A stretch of DNA of 64,000 bases from Marinospirillum alkalitolerans. GTDB lineage: Bacteria > Pseudomonadota > Gammaproteobacteria > Pseudomonadales > Halomonadaceae. The notes beneath the pieces are model-generated. The model saw only the letters and a program-made list of their open reading frames with translations, was not told the DNA's origin and did not search any database. The position numbers and the translations under genes were made by a program. How positions within the stretch are numbered: the stretch's first letter is position 1; the number at the start of each line of letters is the position of its first letter. Of the stretch, positions 8,722 to 17,465 are shown one piece after another. Location of the stretch: positions 62,001 to 126,000 of the forward strand of contig NZ_JBANFI010000006.1 of NCBI RefSeq assembly GCF_045055655.1, written 5' to 3'.

Positions 8722-9690
8722 ATGAATCGATTCCTGCTACCTCGTCTGCTGTTGCTGAGTGGTTTTTTGCTCTGCTTCAGCCTTGTTGCCGCCCATCCGT
8801 TACTGGCTCCGGTACCGCCGCCCCCCGCGATTGATCCGGCTGTGTATCAGCTGGGGCGGGCGCTGTTTCATGATCCGCGCTTGTCAGCGAATCAGCAGGT
8901 CAGCTGCGCTAGCTGCCATGATTTAAGCTCGCACGGTGCGGATGCCTTGCCTCTTTCTGTTGGCGTGGATGGTGCGCAGGGGCAGATTCGCGCTTTAACG
9001 GTTTACAACGCCAGCTTAAACCCGATGCAGTTCTGGGATGGTCGTGTGCGCACGTTGGAAGAGCAGGTGGATGGCCCCTTGCATGACGTGCTGGAAATGG
9101 CGAGTAGTTGGCCAGAGGTGTTGTCGCGTCTGGCAGAAGATCGTCAGTTGGTCGCCGCTTTTGAAGCCGCCTATGCCGAAGGGATGACGCCGCAGACGCT
9201 ACGTTCAGCCTTGGCCGATTTTCAGCGTACTTTGGTGACGCTGAATTCGCCTTTTGACCTGTGGCTGGCTGGTGAGACGAGCGCAATGGATGCACAGCAG
9301 CAGCGCGGCTATCGTTATTTTATCGATTATGGCTGTGTCAGCTGTCACCAGGGTGCTAACTTGGGTGGCAATATGGTGGCGCGGATGGGATCTTTACACA
9401 ATTATATGGAGTTGAAGGGCGCTGCACTCAATCATGCGGATTTGGGACGTTATCGCTTGACAGGACGCGATGATGATCGCTATGTGTTCCGCGTACCTGG
9501 CCTCAGATCGGCCGCCTTGCAAAGCTATTTCTTTCATGATGCCAGTGCCTCAAGTCTGGAAGAGGCGATTGATATGATGGCGCATTATCAGCTCGGTCGT
9601 CATTTGCCTGATGAGCACCGCCGTGCCATCGCCGCTTTTTTAACCGCGCTGGTGGGTGAGCATCCTGAACGCCAGGTAGAGCAACCATGA
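8722..9690 (+). CDS. Di-haem cytochrome c peroxidase family protein
   Basis: Periplasmic di-haem peroxidase of the CcpA/MauG family, 322 aa. A signal peptide (about residues 1-24) precedes two c-type haem sites, CASCH at 62-66 and CVSCH at 205-209, the high-potential/low-potential arrangement of bacterial cytochrome c peroxidases. The block YNASLNPMQFWDGRV at 95-109 matches the family NP..FWDGR motif. The expected reaction is peroxide reduction with electrons from cytochrome c, though MauG-like oxidations are possible. Its TGA overlaps the ATG of the following GGDEF-EAL gene, so the two are co-translated. The gene is divergent from the chemoreceptor gene. Confidence 0.9.
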   Translation: MNRFLLPRLLLLSGFLLCFSLVAAHPLLAPVPPPPAIDPAVYQLGRALFHDPRLSANQQVSCASCHDLSSHGADALPLSVGVDGAQGQIRALTVYNASLNPMQFWDGRVRTLEEQVDGPLHDVLEMASSWPEVLSRLAEDRQLVAAFEAAYAEGMTPQTLRSALADFQRTLVTLNSPFDLWLAGETSAMDAQQQRGYRYFIDYGCVSCHQGANLGGNMVARMGSLHNYMELKGAALNHADLGRYRLTGRDDDRYVFRVPGLRSAALQSYFFHDASASSLEEAIDMMAHYQLGRHLPDEHRRAIAAFLTALVGEHPERQVEQP

Positions 9691-12539
9691 GGCGTCACTG
9701 GATCTGGCTGATCCCCCTTCTTTTTCTCGCTGGTTTGCTGCTGATTGCCTTGCTTTTTCAGCAAAATCGCAGTGTGTATCAGCAACAATATCAATTTGCG
9801 GTACAGCTATTTAATCAGCTGCGTGAGCTGGATGCAGTCAGTGATCGTGAGATAGTCCAGATCGCCCATGCGCGTGGGCGCAACTATGATCATCTGGCCC
9901 AGGCGCGCCAGCAGATTTATCTGGCGCAGCAGGCGCTAGAACAGTGGGCTGAACTGGATGATCCTGTGACCCAAACCCTGCTGAGTAGCTATTTTACCTT
10001 GCAGGAGCACAAGGAAGCGCTGGTGCTGGATATTCAGCACTATGCTGCTTTGAGTCGCAATGGCTTGCTGTATTTACCGCAGCTCAATGCAGAGCTCTCC
10101 GCACAGGGTGTGATCGGTGAGGCCCAGCGTTATCAACTGCTGAGTGCTTTATACCGTTTTCATCTTTTTGGTGACCTAGCCAGCCTGCATGAAGTCCAGC
10201 GTCATCTGGCTGATTTGCAGGCCTTGCCGGTGACCTCGGCCGCCTTGGCTGATTTTAAGCATCATGCCGAACGCAATCTGAGCCATCTGGCACGACTGAG
10301 TCAGGATGTGCAGGCGTATTTGTTGATCGAAAGCCGCCCAGTCTTGGATGCTCTAGAGCAACAAAAACAGATCTATTATGCCGAGCGGGTAGCGCTTTTA
10401 GAGCGGCGTGCACGCATTATGGTCGGTCTTACTTTGCTCTTGGTGCTGGGCTTAGCCTTGGCTGGCTATCGTTGGCAATTGAGCAGTCAGCAATCGCGTT
10501 TAGCCCGTCAGCGCCTAGAAACAGCGGTCAGTGGTTTATCCGAGGCCTTTGCTCTTTTTGATGGCCAAGGTCGTTTGGTCTTGTGTAATCAAGCTTGGCA
10601 GCGTACCTATCCGTGGATGAATGAGCAGGAAAGACGCGACTGGTCGCGCTGCTATGCCAGCTTGCAACGCTACTTAAAAGCCAGTGGCTGCCGCGCTTAT
10701 CTCAAGCCACAAGAAGTCCACCAGTTTTTAGAAGAAACCTATGATGGCCGTTGGTTGCAGGCCAGTGATAGCGGCACACCAGAAGGTGGACGTGTTTGTG
10801 TGCGTACAGATATCAGCGGTATACAGCAGAGCCGTCAGGAACTGCGCACTGTGGCGGCGGTGTTTGAGAACTGCAACGAAGCCATTATGGTTGTTGATGC
10901 CGCTGTGCGGATTACCTTGGTCAATCCAGCCTTTGAGCGGATTACTGGCTATGCCGCAGCAGAGGTGCTTGGGCAGAACCCTCATCTACTGGCCTCAGGT
11001 CGTCATGATCGTGCTTTTTATCGTCAGCTTTGGCTGGCGTTACTGGAGGATGGCCAGTGGAGCGGTGAGATTTGGAATCGGCGGCGTAACGGCGAAATCT
11101 ATCCGCAGCATCTTTCGATCACGACTTTGCGCAATGCGGCGGATCAGGTGCATGAGTATGTGGCTGTCTTTACGGATATTACCCAGCATAAAAAGCACGA
11201 AGAGCAGATCAAGCGCCAGGCCTACTATGATGCCTTGACCCAGCTGCCGAACCGTATTCTGCTGATTGATCGCCTTGAACAAGCCTTGGCACAACCTCAG
11301 CGGCATCGCTTGCTGGCCTTGTGTTTTATCGATCTGGATCGCTTTAAAAATGTCAATGATACCCTTGGGCATGAGGCTGGCGATCAACTGCTGGTTCAGG
11401 TGGCTGCGCGCTTTACTGCCTGCTTGCCCGCTTCAGCAACCTTGGCACGCTTTGGTGGTGATGAGTATGTGGTGTTGTTGCCAGAGCTGCATTCAGCGCA
11501 GGAAGCAACCTTGATCGCTGAGCAGATGATTGCCTGTGCCAGCGAGCCTTTTGTCCTCGCTGAACGAGATATCCAGATAGGGTGTAGCATCGGGATTGCG
11601 CTCTATCCTAATGATGCGCAAGATGCCGATAGCCTGATGCGCAATGCTGATTTGGCGATGTATCAAGCCAAGCAGGCTGGCCGCAATTGCTTGCGCTTTT
11701 TTACCCAGCGTTTGCAGCGTGAAGCCGACTATCTGATGCAACTTGAGCAGGACTTGCGTCTAGCATTGGCCGCAGGGCAGTTCTCTGTGCATTATCAGCC
11801 GCAGATCTCCAGTCATACAGGTCGAGTCGAGGGCGTTGAAGCTCTGTTGCGCTGGCAGCATCCACAGCGCGGTTGGATCTCACCGGTTGACTTTATCGGC
11901 TTGGCAGAAGATACGGGCTTAATTGGTGAGCTGGGCTGGTGGGTGCTGGAGCAGAGTGTGCGTGATTTGGCGCGTTGGAGGCAGCAAGGCCATGCCTTGC
12001 GTTTGGCGGTCAATGTTTCTGGACGGCAGAAGCAGTTGGGTTTGCAGGCTGCATCTGTGTTAGCACTCTTGGCGCGTCATGGGCTAGAAGCCAGTGATCT
12101 GGTGATTGAGATTACAGAAAGCCTACTGATGGAGCGAGATGATGATACTCAAGCCTGGCTGGAAGCCTTCACAACACAAGGGATACGTCTGGCGATTGAT
12201 GATTTTGGTACTGGCTACTCTTCCTTGAGCTATTTAAAACGCTTCCCGATCAGTGTGTTGAAAATCGATCGTGAGTTTATTCGTGATCTGGGTGAGGCAG
12301 GGGAGGCCCAGAGTCTAGTGGAGGCGATAGTGGCACTGGGTCGCAGTCTGGGATTGAAGCTGGTGGCCGAAGGTGTAGAAACCGCCACGCAGCTCAGCCG
12401 TGTTCAAGCGCTGGGTTGTGATCAGGTGCAAGGCTATTATTATGCTCGACCACTACCAGCCGATGAACTGCTGTTTTGGATGACCAGACATCAGCAGGAC
12501 ATCCAAGCGGGGCTATACAGTCCAGACGAAAAAGATTAA
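9687..12539 (+). CDS. Membrane-bound PAS-GGDEF-EAL cyclic-di-GMP enzyme
   Basis: A 950-aa bifunctional-type c-di-GMP protein. Order: membrane helix (about 5-25), all-helical periplasmic domain (26-243, possibly a DAHL-type ligand domain), second helix (244-262), a PAS-like region (275-380), a clear PAS domain (388-502), GGDEF (512-675), EAL (690-935). The active-site loop reads GGDEY at 590-594, so cyclase activity is plausible. The RxxD inhibitory site is replaced by PASA. The EAL half has EALLRW at 718-723, NVSGRQ, EITES, IDDFGTG and EGVET, all consistent with an active phosphodiesterase. Start/stop overlap with the cytochrome c peroxidase gene suggests that periplasmic redox or peroxide state informs this enzyme. 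Confidence 0.93.
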   Translation: MRRHWIWLIPLLFLAGLLLIALLFQQNRSVYQQQYQFAVQLFNQLRELDAVSDREIVQIAHARGRNYDHLAQARQQIYLAQQALEQWAELDDPVTQTLLSSYFTLQEHKEALVLDIQHYAALSRNGLLYLPQLNAELSAQGVIGEAQRYQLLSALYRFHLFGDLASLHEVQRHLADLQALPVTSAALADFKHHAERNLSHLARLSQDVQAYLLIESRPVLDALEQQKQIYYAERVALLERRARIMVGLTLLLVLGLALAGYRWQLSSQQSRLARQRLETAVSGLSEAFALFDGQGRLVLCNQAWQRTYPWMNEQERRDWSRCYASLQRYLKASGCRAYLKPQEVHQFLEETYDGRWLQASDSGTPEGGRVCVRTDISGIQQSRQELRTVAAVFENCNEAIMVVDAAVRITLVNPAFERITGYAAAEVLGQNPHLLASGRHDRAFYRQLWLALLEDGQWSGEIWNRRRNGEIYPQHLSITTLRNAADQVHEYVAVFTDITQHKKHEEQIKRQAYYDALTQLPNRILLIDRLEQALAQPQRHRLLALCFIDLDRFKNVNDTLGHEAGDQLLVQVAARFTACLPASATLARFGGDEYVVLLPELHSAQEATLIAEQMIACASEPFVLAERDIQIGCSIGIALYPNDAQDADSLMRNADLAMYQAKQAGRNCLRFFTQRLQREADYLMQLEQDLRLALAAGQFSVHYQPQISSHTGRVEGVEALLRWQHPQRGWISPVDFIGLAEDTGLIGELGWWVLEQSVRDLARWRQQGHALRLAVNVSGRQKQLGLQAASVLALLARHGLEASDLVIEITESLLMERDDDTQAWLEAFTTQGIRLAIDDFGTGYSSLSYLKRFPISVLKIDREFIRDLGEAGEAQSLVEAIVALGRSLGLKLVAEGVETATQLSRVQALGCDQVQGYYYARPLPADELLFWMTRHQQDIQAGLYSPDEKD

Positions 12540-12614
12540 GCTCGCTCCACTGGTCTTGATGGATCAGCGTCGCTAGGAAGGGTCCTGGCGCTCACGTTTA
12601 TTTTGAGGTGTTTT

Positions 12615-13847
12615 ATGTCATCTTCTTCTGGTGTGCAGAGTGCACGCCGTTTTACGCGTATTGATCGTCTGCCTCCCTATGTTTTTAACATTACAGCTGA
12701 GCTCAAGCTCGCCGCGCGCCGCCGTGGCGAGGATATTATTGATTTCAGCATGGGCAACCCAGATGGCGCTACGCCGCCCCATATTGTTGAAAAACTCTGT
12801 ACCGTAGCCCAGCGGGGCGATACACATGGCTATTCCACCTCGCGTGGGATTCCCCGCCTGCGTCGTGCGATTGCCAACTGGTATCAGCAGCGTTATCAGG
12901 TCGATATCGACCCAGAGCAGGAGGCCATCGTCACCATTGGCTCCAAAGAAGGCCTCGCGCATCTGATGCTGGCGACCTTGGATCAAGGCGATATGGTGTT
13001 GGTGCCCAACCCCAGTTATCCGATCCATATCTATGGTGCGGTCATTGCTGGAGCGCAGGTGCGCTCTGTGCCCTTGATTCCAGGTGTGGATTTTTTTGCT
13101 GAGCTGGAAAAAGCCATCCGCGAGAGTATTCCCAAGCCCAAAATGATGATCCTGGGCTTCCCCTCGAACCCAACAGCCCAGTGTGTTGAGCTGGATTTCT
13201 TTGAGCGAGTGGTGGCGCTGGCGCGTCAGCATCAGATTCTGGTGGTGCATGATCTGGCTTATGCCGATATCGTTTTTGATGGCTGGCAGGCACCGTCGAT
13301 TATGCAGGTTGAAGGCGCAAAAGAAGTGGCAGTCGAGTTCTTTACCCTCTCGAAAAGCTACAATATGGCGGGTTGGCGGATTGGCTTTATGGTCGGTAAT
13401 CCCGAGCTGGTGCAGGCCCTGGCGCGGATCAAAAGCTACCATGATTACGGCACCTTCACGCCCTTGCAAGTAGCAGCGATTGCCGCCTTAGAAGGTGATC
13501 AGAGCTGTGTCGCCGAGATACGCGATGAATACTGCCAGCGGCGCAATACGCTGGTCAAAGGGCTGCATGAGGCAGGCTGGATGGTTGATAAGCCCAAGGC
13601 CTCAATGTATATCTGGGCCAAAATCCCTGAGCCTTATCAGCATCTGGGTTCTCTGGAGTTTGCCAAGAAGCTGCTGGCTGAAGCCAAGGTGTGTGTCTCG
13701 CCAGGCATCGGCTTTGGCGACTATGGTGATGGCTATGTCCGCTTTGCCTTGATCGAAAACCAGGATCGCATCCGTCAGGCCGTCAGAGGAATCAAAGCCA
13801 TGCTGCGTCAGGATGGCTTCTTGAATCAACATACGACACGTTTATAA
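12615..13847 (+). CDS. alaC: Alanine transaminase, AlaC-type
   Basis: PLP-dependent class I aminotransferase, 410 aa (E. coli AlaC 412). Family signatures are the N-terminal RIDRLPPYVF, DFSMGNPDG, the YSTSRGIPRLRRA block, FPSNPTAQ, the aspartate-tyrosine region HDLAYADI, and the PLP lysine in TLSKSYNMAGWRIGF. AlaC makes alanine from pyruvate and glutamate. The ATG at 12615 has GAGGT 6 bases upstream, so the in-frame TTG four codons earlier is not needed. It stands between the c-di-GMP enzyme and dcd, with only 26 bases to dcd. Confidence 0.9.
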   Translation: MSSSSGVQSARRFTRIDRLPPYVFNITAELKLAARRRGEDIIDFSMGNPDGATPPHIVEKLCTVAQRGDTHGYSTSRGIPRLRRAIANWYQQRYQVDIDPEQEAIVTIGSKEGLAHLMLATLDQGDMVLVPNPSYPIHIYGAVIAGAQVRSVPLIPGVDFFAELEKAIRESIPKPKMMILGFPSNPTAQCVELDFFERVVALARQHQILVVHDLAYADIVFDGWQAPSIMQVEGAKEVAVEFFTLSKSYNMAGWRIGFMVGNPELVQALARIKSYHDYGTFTPLQVAAIAALEGDQSCVAEIRDEYCQRRNTLVKGLHEAGWMVDKPKASMYIWAKIPEPYQHLGSLEFAKKLLAEAKVCVSPGIGFGDYGDGYVRFALIENQDRIRQAVRGIKAMLRQDGFLNQHTTRL

Positions 13848-13873
13848 CAAGCAAGACGCTTAGGAACCAACAC

Positions 13874-14440
13874 ATGAGCATTAAATCCGATCACTGGATT
13901 CGCCAGATGGCACAAGAGAAGGGCATGATCGAGCCTTTTGAAGCTGGTCAGGTACGGACACACCAAGAGCAGAAGATTATTTCTTACGGCACATCCAGCT
14001 ATGGCTATGATGTGCGCTGTGCCGATGAATTCAAGGTGTTCACCAATATCAACTCCAGTATTGTTGATCCCAAAAACTTTGATGATAAGAGCTTTGTTGA
14101 GGTGCGCGGAGACCGCTGCATTATTCCACCTAACTCTTTTGCGCTGGCGCGGACAGTCGAGTATTTCCGTATACCGCGCGATGTACTGGTGGTCTGTCTG
14201 GGCAAAAGCACCTATGCCCGCTGTGGCATTATTGTGAATGTCACGCCGCTGGAACCTGAGTGGGAAGGCCATGTGACGTTGGAGTTCTCCAATACGACGC
14301 CCTTGCCCGCGGTGATCTACGCTAATGAAGGCGTCGCTCAGATGCTGTTCTTTGGTGGTGATCAGGTGTGTGATGTGTCCTATAAGGATCGTGGTGGCAA
14401 GTACCAAGGCCAGAGAGGCGTGACCTTACCGCGCACTTAA
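13874..14440 (+). CDS. dcd: dCTP deaminase
   Basis: Homotrimeric dCTP deaminase that makes dUTP for dTMP synthesis, 188 aa (E. coli 193). Recognisable blocks are SSYGYDVR at 41-48, RGDRCIIPPNSFALA, GKSTYARCGI at 110-119, and the catalytic glutamate in TLEFSN (E137). It ends QGQRGVTLPRT, as in the family. It lies 26 bases after alaC and is followed by a strong terminator, so alaC-dcd may be one transcript. Confidence 0.96.
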   Translation: MSIKSDHWIRQMAQEKGMIEPFEAGQVRTHQEQKIISYGTSSYGYDVRCADEFKVFTNINSSIVDPKNFDDKSFVEVRGDRCIIPPNSFALARTVEYFRIPRDVLVVCLGKSTYARCGIIVNVTPLEPEWEGHVTLEFSNTTPLPAVIYANEGVAQMLFFGGDQVCDVSYKDRGGKYQGQRGVTLPRT

Positions 14441-14477
14441 CTTGGCCTGCTGCTGACGTTGTCAAAAAGTCACGCAT

Positions 14478-14515
14478 CAAAAAGCCCTCGCTGATCGCTC
14501 AGTGAGGGCTTTTTA
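14478..14515. terminator. Bidirectional terminator between dcd and mqo
   Basis: CAAAAAGCCCTC and GAGGGCTTTTTAG form a stem with an A-run on one side and a T-run on the other, so it can end both dcd (+) and mqo (-) transcripts. Confidence 0.85.
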
Positions 14516-14541
14516 GTTTTGACGCAGAGCGCAGGTGATGG

Positions 14542-16023
14542 TTAACCCAGCTGCAGTGTTTTCAGCGTGCGTGTGCGCACTTGGCGCAGCAAATCGGGAT
14601 CCTTGGCCAGATCCTTTTGATAGGAAGTGATCATGGTACGGATTTTACTCGCCCCTTCTTCGCTGTTGATCAAATCAGGGAAGGCACGTTCAATCACCTG
14701 AAGCATGGCTTGTACAGCTGTGGACGCACCGGGTGAGGCCCCTAAAAGCGCGGCGACACTGCGATCTTCTGCTACCAGCACCTCAGTACCAAACTCCAGC
14801 TTGCCGCCGCCCTTGGGATCACGCTTGATGATCTGAACACGCTGCCCTGCGATAGACAATTCCCAGTCTTCGTTCTTGGCTTCAGGGAAATACTGACGCA
14901 GTGCGTTCACGCGATCGTTATGCGACTGGCGTGATTCACTGATCAAGTAACGGGTCAGATCCATATTCTTCATGCCAACCGACATCAGCGGGAGTAGATT
15001 GCTGCTGCTGACCGAGCAGAAGAGATCAAGGAAAGATCCCTGCTTAAGAAACTTGGTGGTAAAGCCAGCAAAAGGCCCGAAAAGGAGGGCTTTCTTGCCG
15101 TTAATAATGCGCGTGTCCAGGTGAGGAACGGACATGGGAGGCGCACCCAAGGGTGGCTTGCCGTAAACCTTGGCATGGTGTTGCTCGATCAGCTCAGGGT
15201 TTTTACAGATGAGCCACTGGCCACTGACTGGGAAACCACCGTAACCCAAACCTTCTTTGATACCCGTTTTTTGTAGCAGAGGCAGGGCAGCGCCACCAGC
15301 ACCAATAAAGATGAACTTCGCTAGCAGTTGACCTTGGGTGCCTTGCTGACGATTTTTGTATTTCACCAGCCACTGGCCATCAGCTTGACGTTCAAATTGT
15401 TCCACTTGAGTGCTGAGCAGGAGATCGAAGTCAGGCTGCTGTTGTAAATTCTGGACCAGAGCGCGGCTCAATGCACCAAAGTTAACATCCGAGCCATAAG
15501 CGACCCGTGTTGCCGCAATCGGCTCGCCTGCTGGGCGAGAGCGCATAATCAGTGGCATCCACTGGTTAATCTGCTCTGGATCTTCGCTGTATTCCATATC
15601 CTCAAATAAAGGCATCTGGCTCAGCGTGGCATAGCGCTTGCGTAAAAAGCCGACATTCTTCTCACCCCAGACAAAGCTGCAATGGGGCGAGGTATTGATG
15701 AATTGCTGTGGCTCGGGTAGGGCGCCCTGCTCGACCAGATAAGACCAGAACTCCAAGCTTTGCTCGAAGGCGGTATTGATTTTGATCGCCTTGGTCGTAT
15801 CGATTTCACCTTGGGGTGTTTCAGGGGTGTAGTTTAACTCGCAGTAAGCAGCATGACCTGTACCAGCATTATTGAGAGCATCAGTGCTTTCCTGAGCCAC
15901 CTGATCAAGGCGTTCCACCATCGTTATACTCAGGGATGGATTGAGCTGCTTGAGTAGCATGCCAAGGGTTGAGCTCATGGCTCCGGCACCTACCAGCAAT
16001 ACATCCACATTCTTTGCTGTCAT
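14542..16023 (-). CDS. mqo: Malate:quinone oxidoreductase
   Basis: FAD-dependent peripheral membrane enzyme oxidising malate to oxaloacetate with electrons passed to quinone, 493 aa, usual length. The N-terminal FAD motif is VDVLLVGAGAMSSTLG, followed by family blocks ALNNAGTGHAA, CELNYTP, FVWGEKNVGFLR, the YGSDVNFGAL region, GLGYGGFPVSGQWL and the C-terminal LLGASPGASTA. It is monocistronic, with a 400-base upstream gap that holds a candidate FNR/ANR-type site and a copy of the dispersed repeat described separately. Confidence 0.96.
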   Translation of the reverse strand: MTAKNVDVLLVGAGAMSSTLGMLLKQLNPSLSITMVERLDQVAQESTDALNNAGTGHAAYCELNYTPETPQGEIDTTKAIKINTAFEQSLEFWSYLVEQGALPEPQQFINTSPHCSFVWGEKNVGFLRKRYATLSQMPLFEDMEYSEDPEQINQWMPLIMRSRPAGEPIAATRVAYGSDVNFGALSRALVQNLQQQPDFDLLLSTQVEQFERQADGQWLVKYKNRQQGTQGQLLAKFIFIGAGGAALPLLQKTGIKEGLGYGGFPVSGQWLICKNPELIEQHHAKVYGKPPLGAPPMSVPHLDTRIINGKKALLFGPFAGFTTKFLKQGSFLDLFCSVSSSNLLPLMSVGMKNMDLTRYLISESRQSHNDRVNALRQYFPEAKNEDWELSIAGQRVQIIKRDPKGGGKLEFGTEVLVAEDRSVAALLGASPGASTAVQAMLQVIERAFPDLINSEEGASKIRTMITSYQKDLAKDPDLLRQVRTRTLKTLQLG

Positions 16024-16232
16024 CTTGGTTTTACCCTATCCAGTTTATTATGGAGGCGATTATAGGGAGGCAGAGGTCACAATCAATGCACCTATAGTGG
16101 AATAGTGACAAGCCTGTGACTTGGGTATCAGAAATGGTTATAGGTCAATAGAAAACAAGAATAGAGCTTTGTTGCGCTGCCGTAAAGAGCCGCGAGGGCT
16201 GCAGAGCGCCTTGTGCCATACTGGGGTTTGAA

Positions 16233-16246
16233 TTGATCTGGATCAG
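16233..16246. promoter_or_regulatory. Candidate FNR/ANR-type site upstream of mqo
   Basis: TTGAT-N4-ATCAG matches nine of the ten defined positions of the FNR/ANR consensus TTGAT-N4-ATCAA. It lies 210 bases before the mqo start codon. Anaerobic control of TCA enzymes is well known, so control of mqo is plausible, but no core promoter has been placed next to it. Confidence 0.35.
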
Positions 16247-16303
16247 TCTATCAAACAGAGGTGTCAGGGCTGTATCGAGACGAAAAAAAACAACTCAGCG
16301 ATG

Positions 16304-16330
16304 AAAAAAGCCTAGGGAGCCTCTGATGCG
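16304..16330 (+). repeat. Solo end of dispersed repeat (CCTAGG..GCCTCTGAT)
   Basis: GAAAAAAGCCTAGGGAGCC followed by TCTGATGCG closely resembles the left end of the repeat at 24453-24476 near ubiG, with small indels. A matching right end is not seen here. It is followed by a GC-rich hairpin. Confidence 0.5.
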
Positions 16331-16423
16331 GCCCCCGTGGTGCAGGGGGCGAGTTGAGCATTATGCTGCTTGTGTGCTTTGAGGGTGAGTTGTGTGTTGT
16401 CAATTGAATATAAGGCGGCCTTA

Positions 16424-17377
16424 TCATTTTTCCTGATCACCTGGCTCTAATCTCATGTCTGGGTATAGCCAAGTGCGCAGGCCGCTTGCCAATGCAGGAG
16501 CGAGATCAATCTGATTGGTGGGGTGTGGCACCGTGTTGCAGGTCACCAGTTGAGCCGTATGACTGGCTTTCAGTCTTTGCCATGCATTGGCCGCAAAGAG
16601 ACCATGTGTTGCGATGCACACCGCTGGTGGCATTTTGGCAGCATGAAGATGGCCCAGTGTTTCTAGTAGAGTGTGGCCGCTGGAGATGATGTCATCAATC
16701 AGCACTGGGGTGTGATCCGGGTAGCGCTCAACATGCGGGACTGATACACGGACTTCGGTATCGCTCAGGCGGGTTTTTTCTAGCACTTCAAAAGGCGCTT
16801 GAGCCAGCTGAGCGACTTCTTCGACCCACTGGCGGCTTTCGCTATCTGGCCCAATAATCAATGGCTGATAGACCTTTCTTTGTATCCAGTTCGCCACACT
16901 GGCTGATGAGCGAATCACCAGGCTGGGCAGGCTGTAGATCTCATCGAGTGAGGCATAGCGATGAAGATGCGGATCCACCGTGACAAGAAAATCAAAACTT
17001 TGGGAGATCCAGCGTGCAAAATGGCGTGATGTGACGCATTCACCAGCCATAAAGCGCTTATCTTGGCGCATATAACTTAAATAAGGTGCCACTAACGCGA
17101 TACGCGCTGCGCCCATTTCTCGTAAGAGCTCAGCCAGAAAGAGTAGGGGTAAGAGCTTGGGATTAGGGTTGTGCAGGCTACAGACCAGCAGGCAATCGCG
17201 TGCATGTACATCCGTGATACTACGCAGATAGCTCTCTCCATCAGGGAAGAGGCGATAATCGAGTTGCCCAACCTCAGCATGGAGCTGCTCGATTAGATGG
17301 GTGGTGAGTTCGGCTGGATCTTGATCTGGTTGTTCAAAGATCAGATCAAGATTAAATAACAAGGGTGCTTTCATCAT
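16424..17377 (-). CDS. Ribose-phosphate pyrophosphokinase-like protein
   Basis: Member of the PRPP synthase family, 317 aa, divergent from the housekeeping Prs. The functional motifs are nevertheless present: RLFPDGES, APYLSYMRQDKRF, TVDPHLHRY, GPDSESRQW, the flexible-loop lysine-arginine in EKTRLSD, and the PRPP-binding loop VLIDDIISSGHTL. Catalysis (ribose 5-phosphate plus ATP giving PRPP) is therefore plausible. Such paralogues often sit with a nucleoside or AMP phosphorylase; none is in this window. Instead it follows an EAL-domain gene on the same strand after 88 bases. The N-terminus MMKAPLLF could start at either of two adjacent ATGs. Confidence 0.82.
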   Translation of the reverse strand: MMKAPLLFNLDLIFEQPDQDPAELTTHLIEQLHAEVGQLDYRLFPDGESYLRSITDVHARDCLLVCSLHNPNPKLLPLLFLAELLREMGAARIALVAPYLSYMRQDKRFMAGECVTSRHFARWISQSFDFLVTVDPHLHRYASLDEIYSLPSLVIRSSASVANWIQRKVYQPLIIGPDSESRQWVEEVAQLAQAPFEVLEKTRLSDTEVRVSVPHVERYPDHTPVLIDDIISSGHTLLETLGHLHAAKMPPAVCIATHGLFAANAWQRLKASHTAQLVTCNTVPHPTNQIDLAPALASGLRTWLYPDMRLEPGDQEK

Positions 17378-17465
17378 CGAGCCTCAATGTCCAAGGGAGC
17401 GGTTTCTGCTTGTATCTTAGAAGCTTGTTCTTGTGCCTGCCACTGACTGGGCTGCTGGGTTGGAC

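Larger units (their letters stand above)
16024..16423. other. Intergenic region upstream of mqo
   Basis: I see no gene in these 400 bases. Contents: a TTGAT-CTGG-ATCAG site at 16233-16246, a repeat end at 16304-16330, and a GCCCCC/GGGGGC hairpin at about 16332-16350. It carries the mqo promoter and the 3' end of the PRPP-synthase-like transcript. Confidence 0.6.

Noticed and set aside
12618..13469. 283-codon open frame on the minus strand
   Set aside because: It lies fully antisense to alaC, shows no domain, and alaC has clear motifs; a shadow frame.
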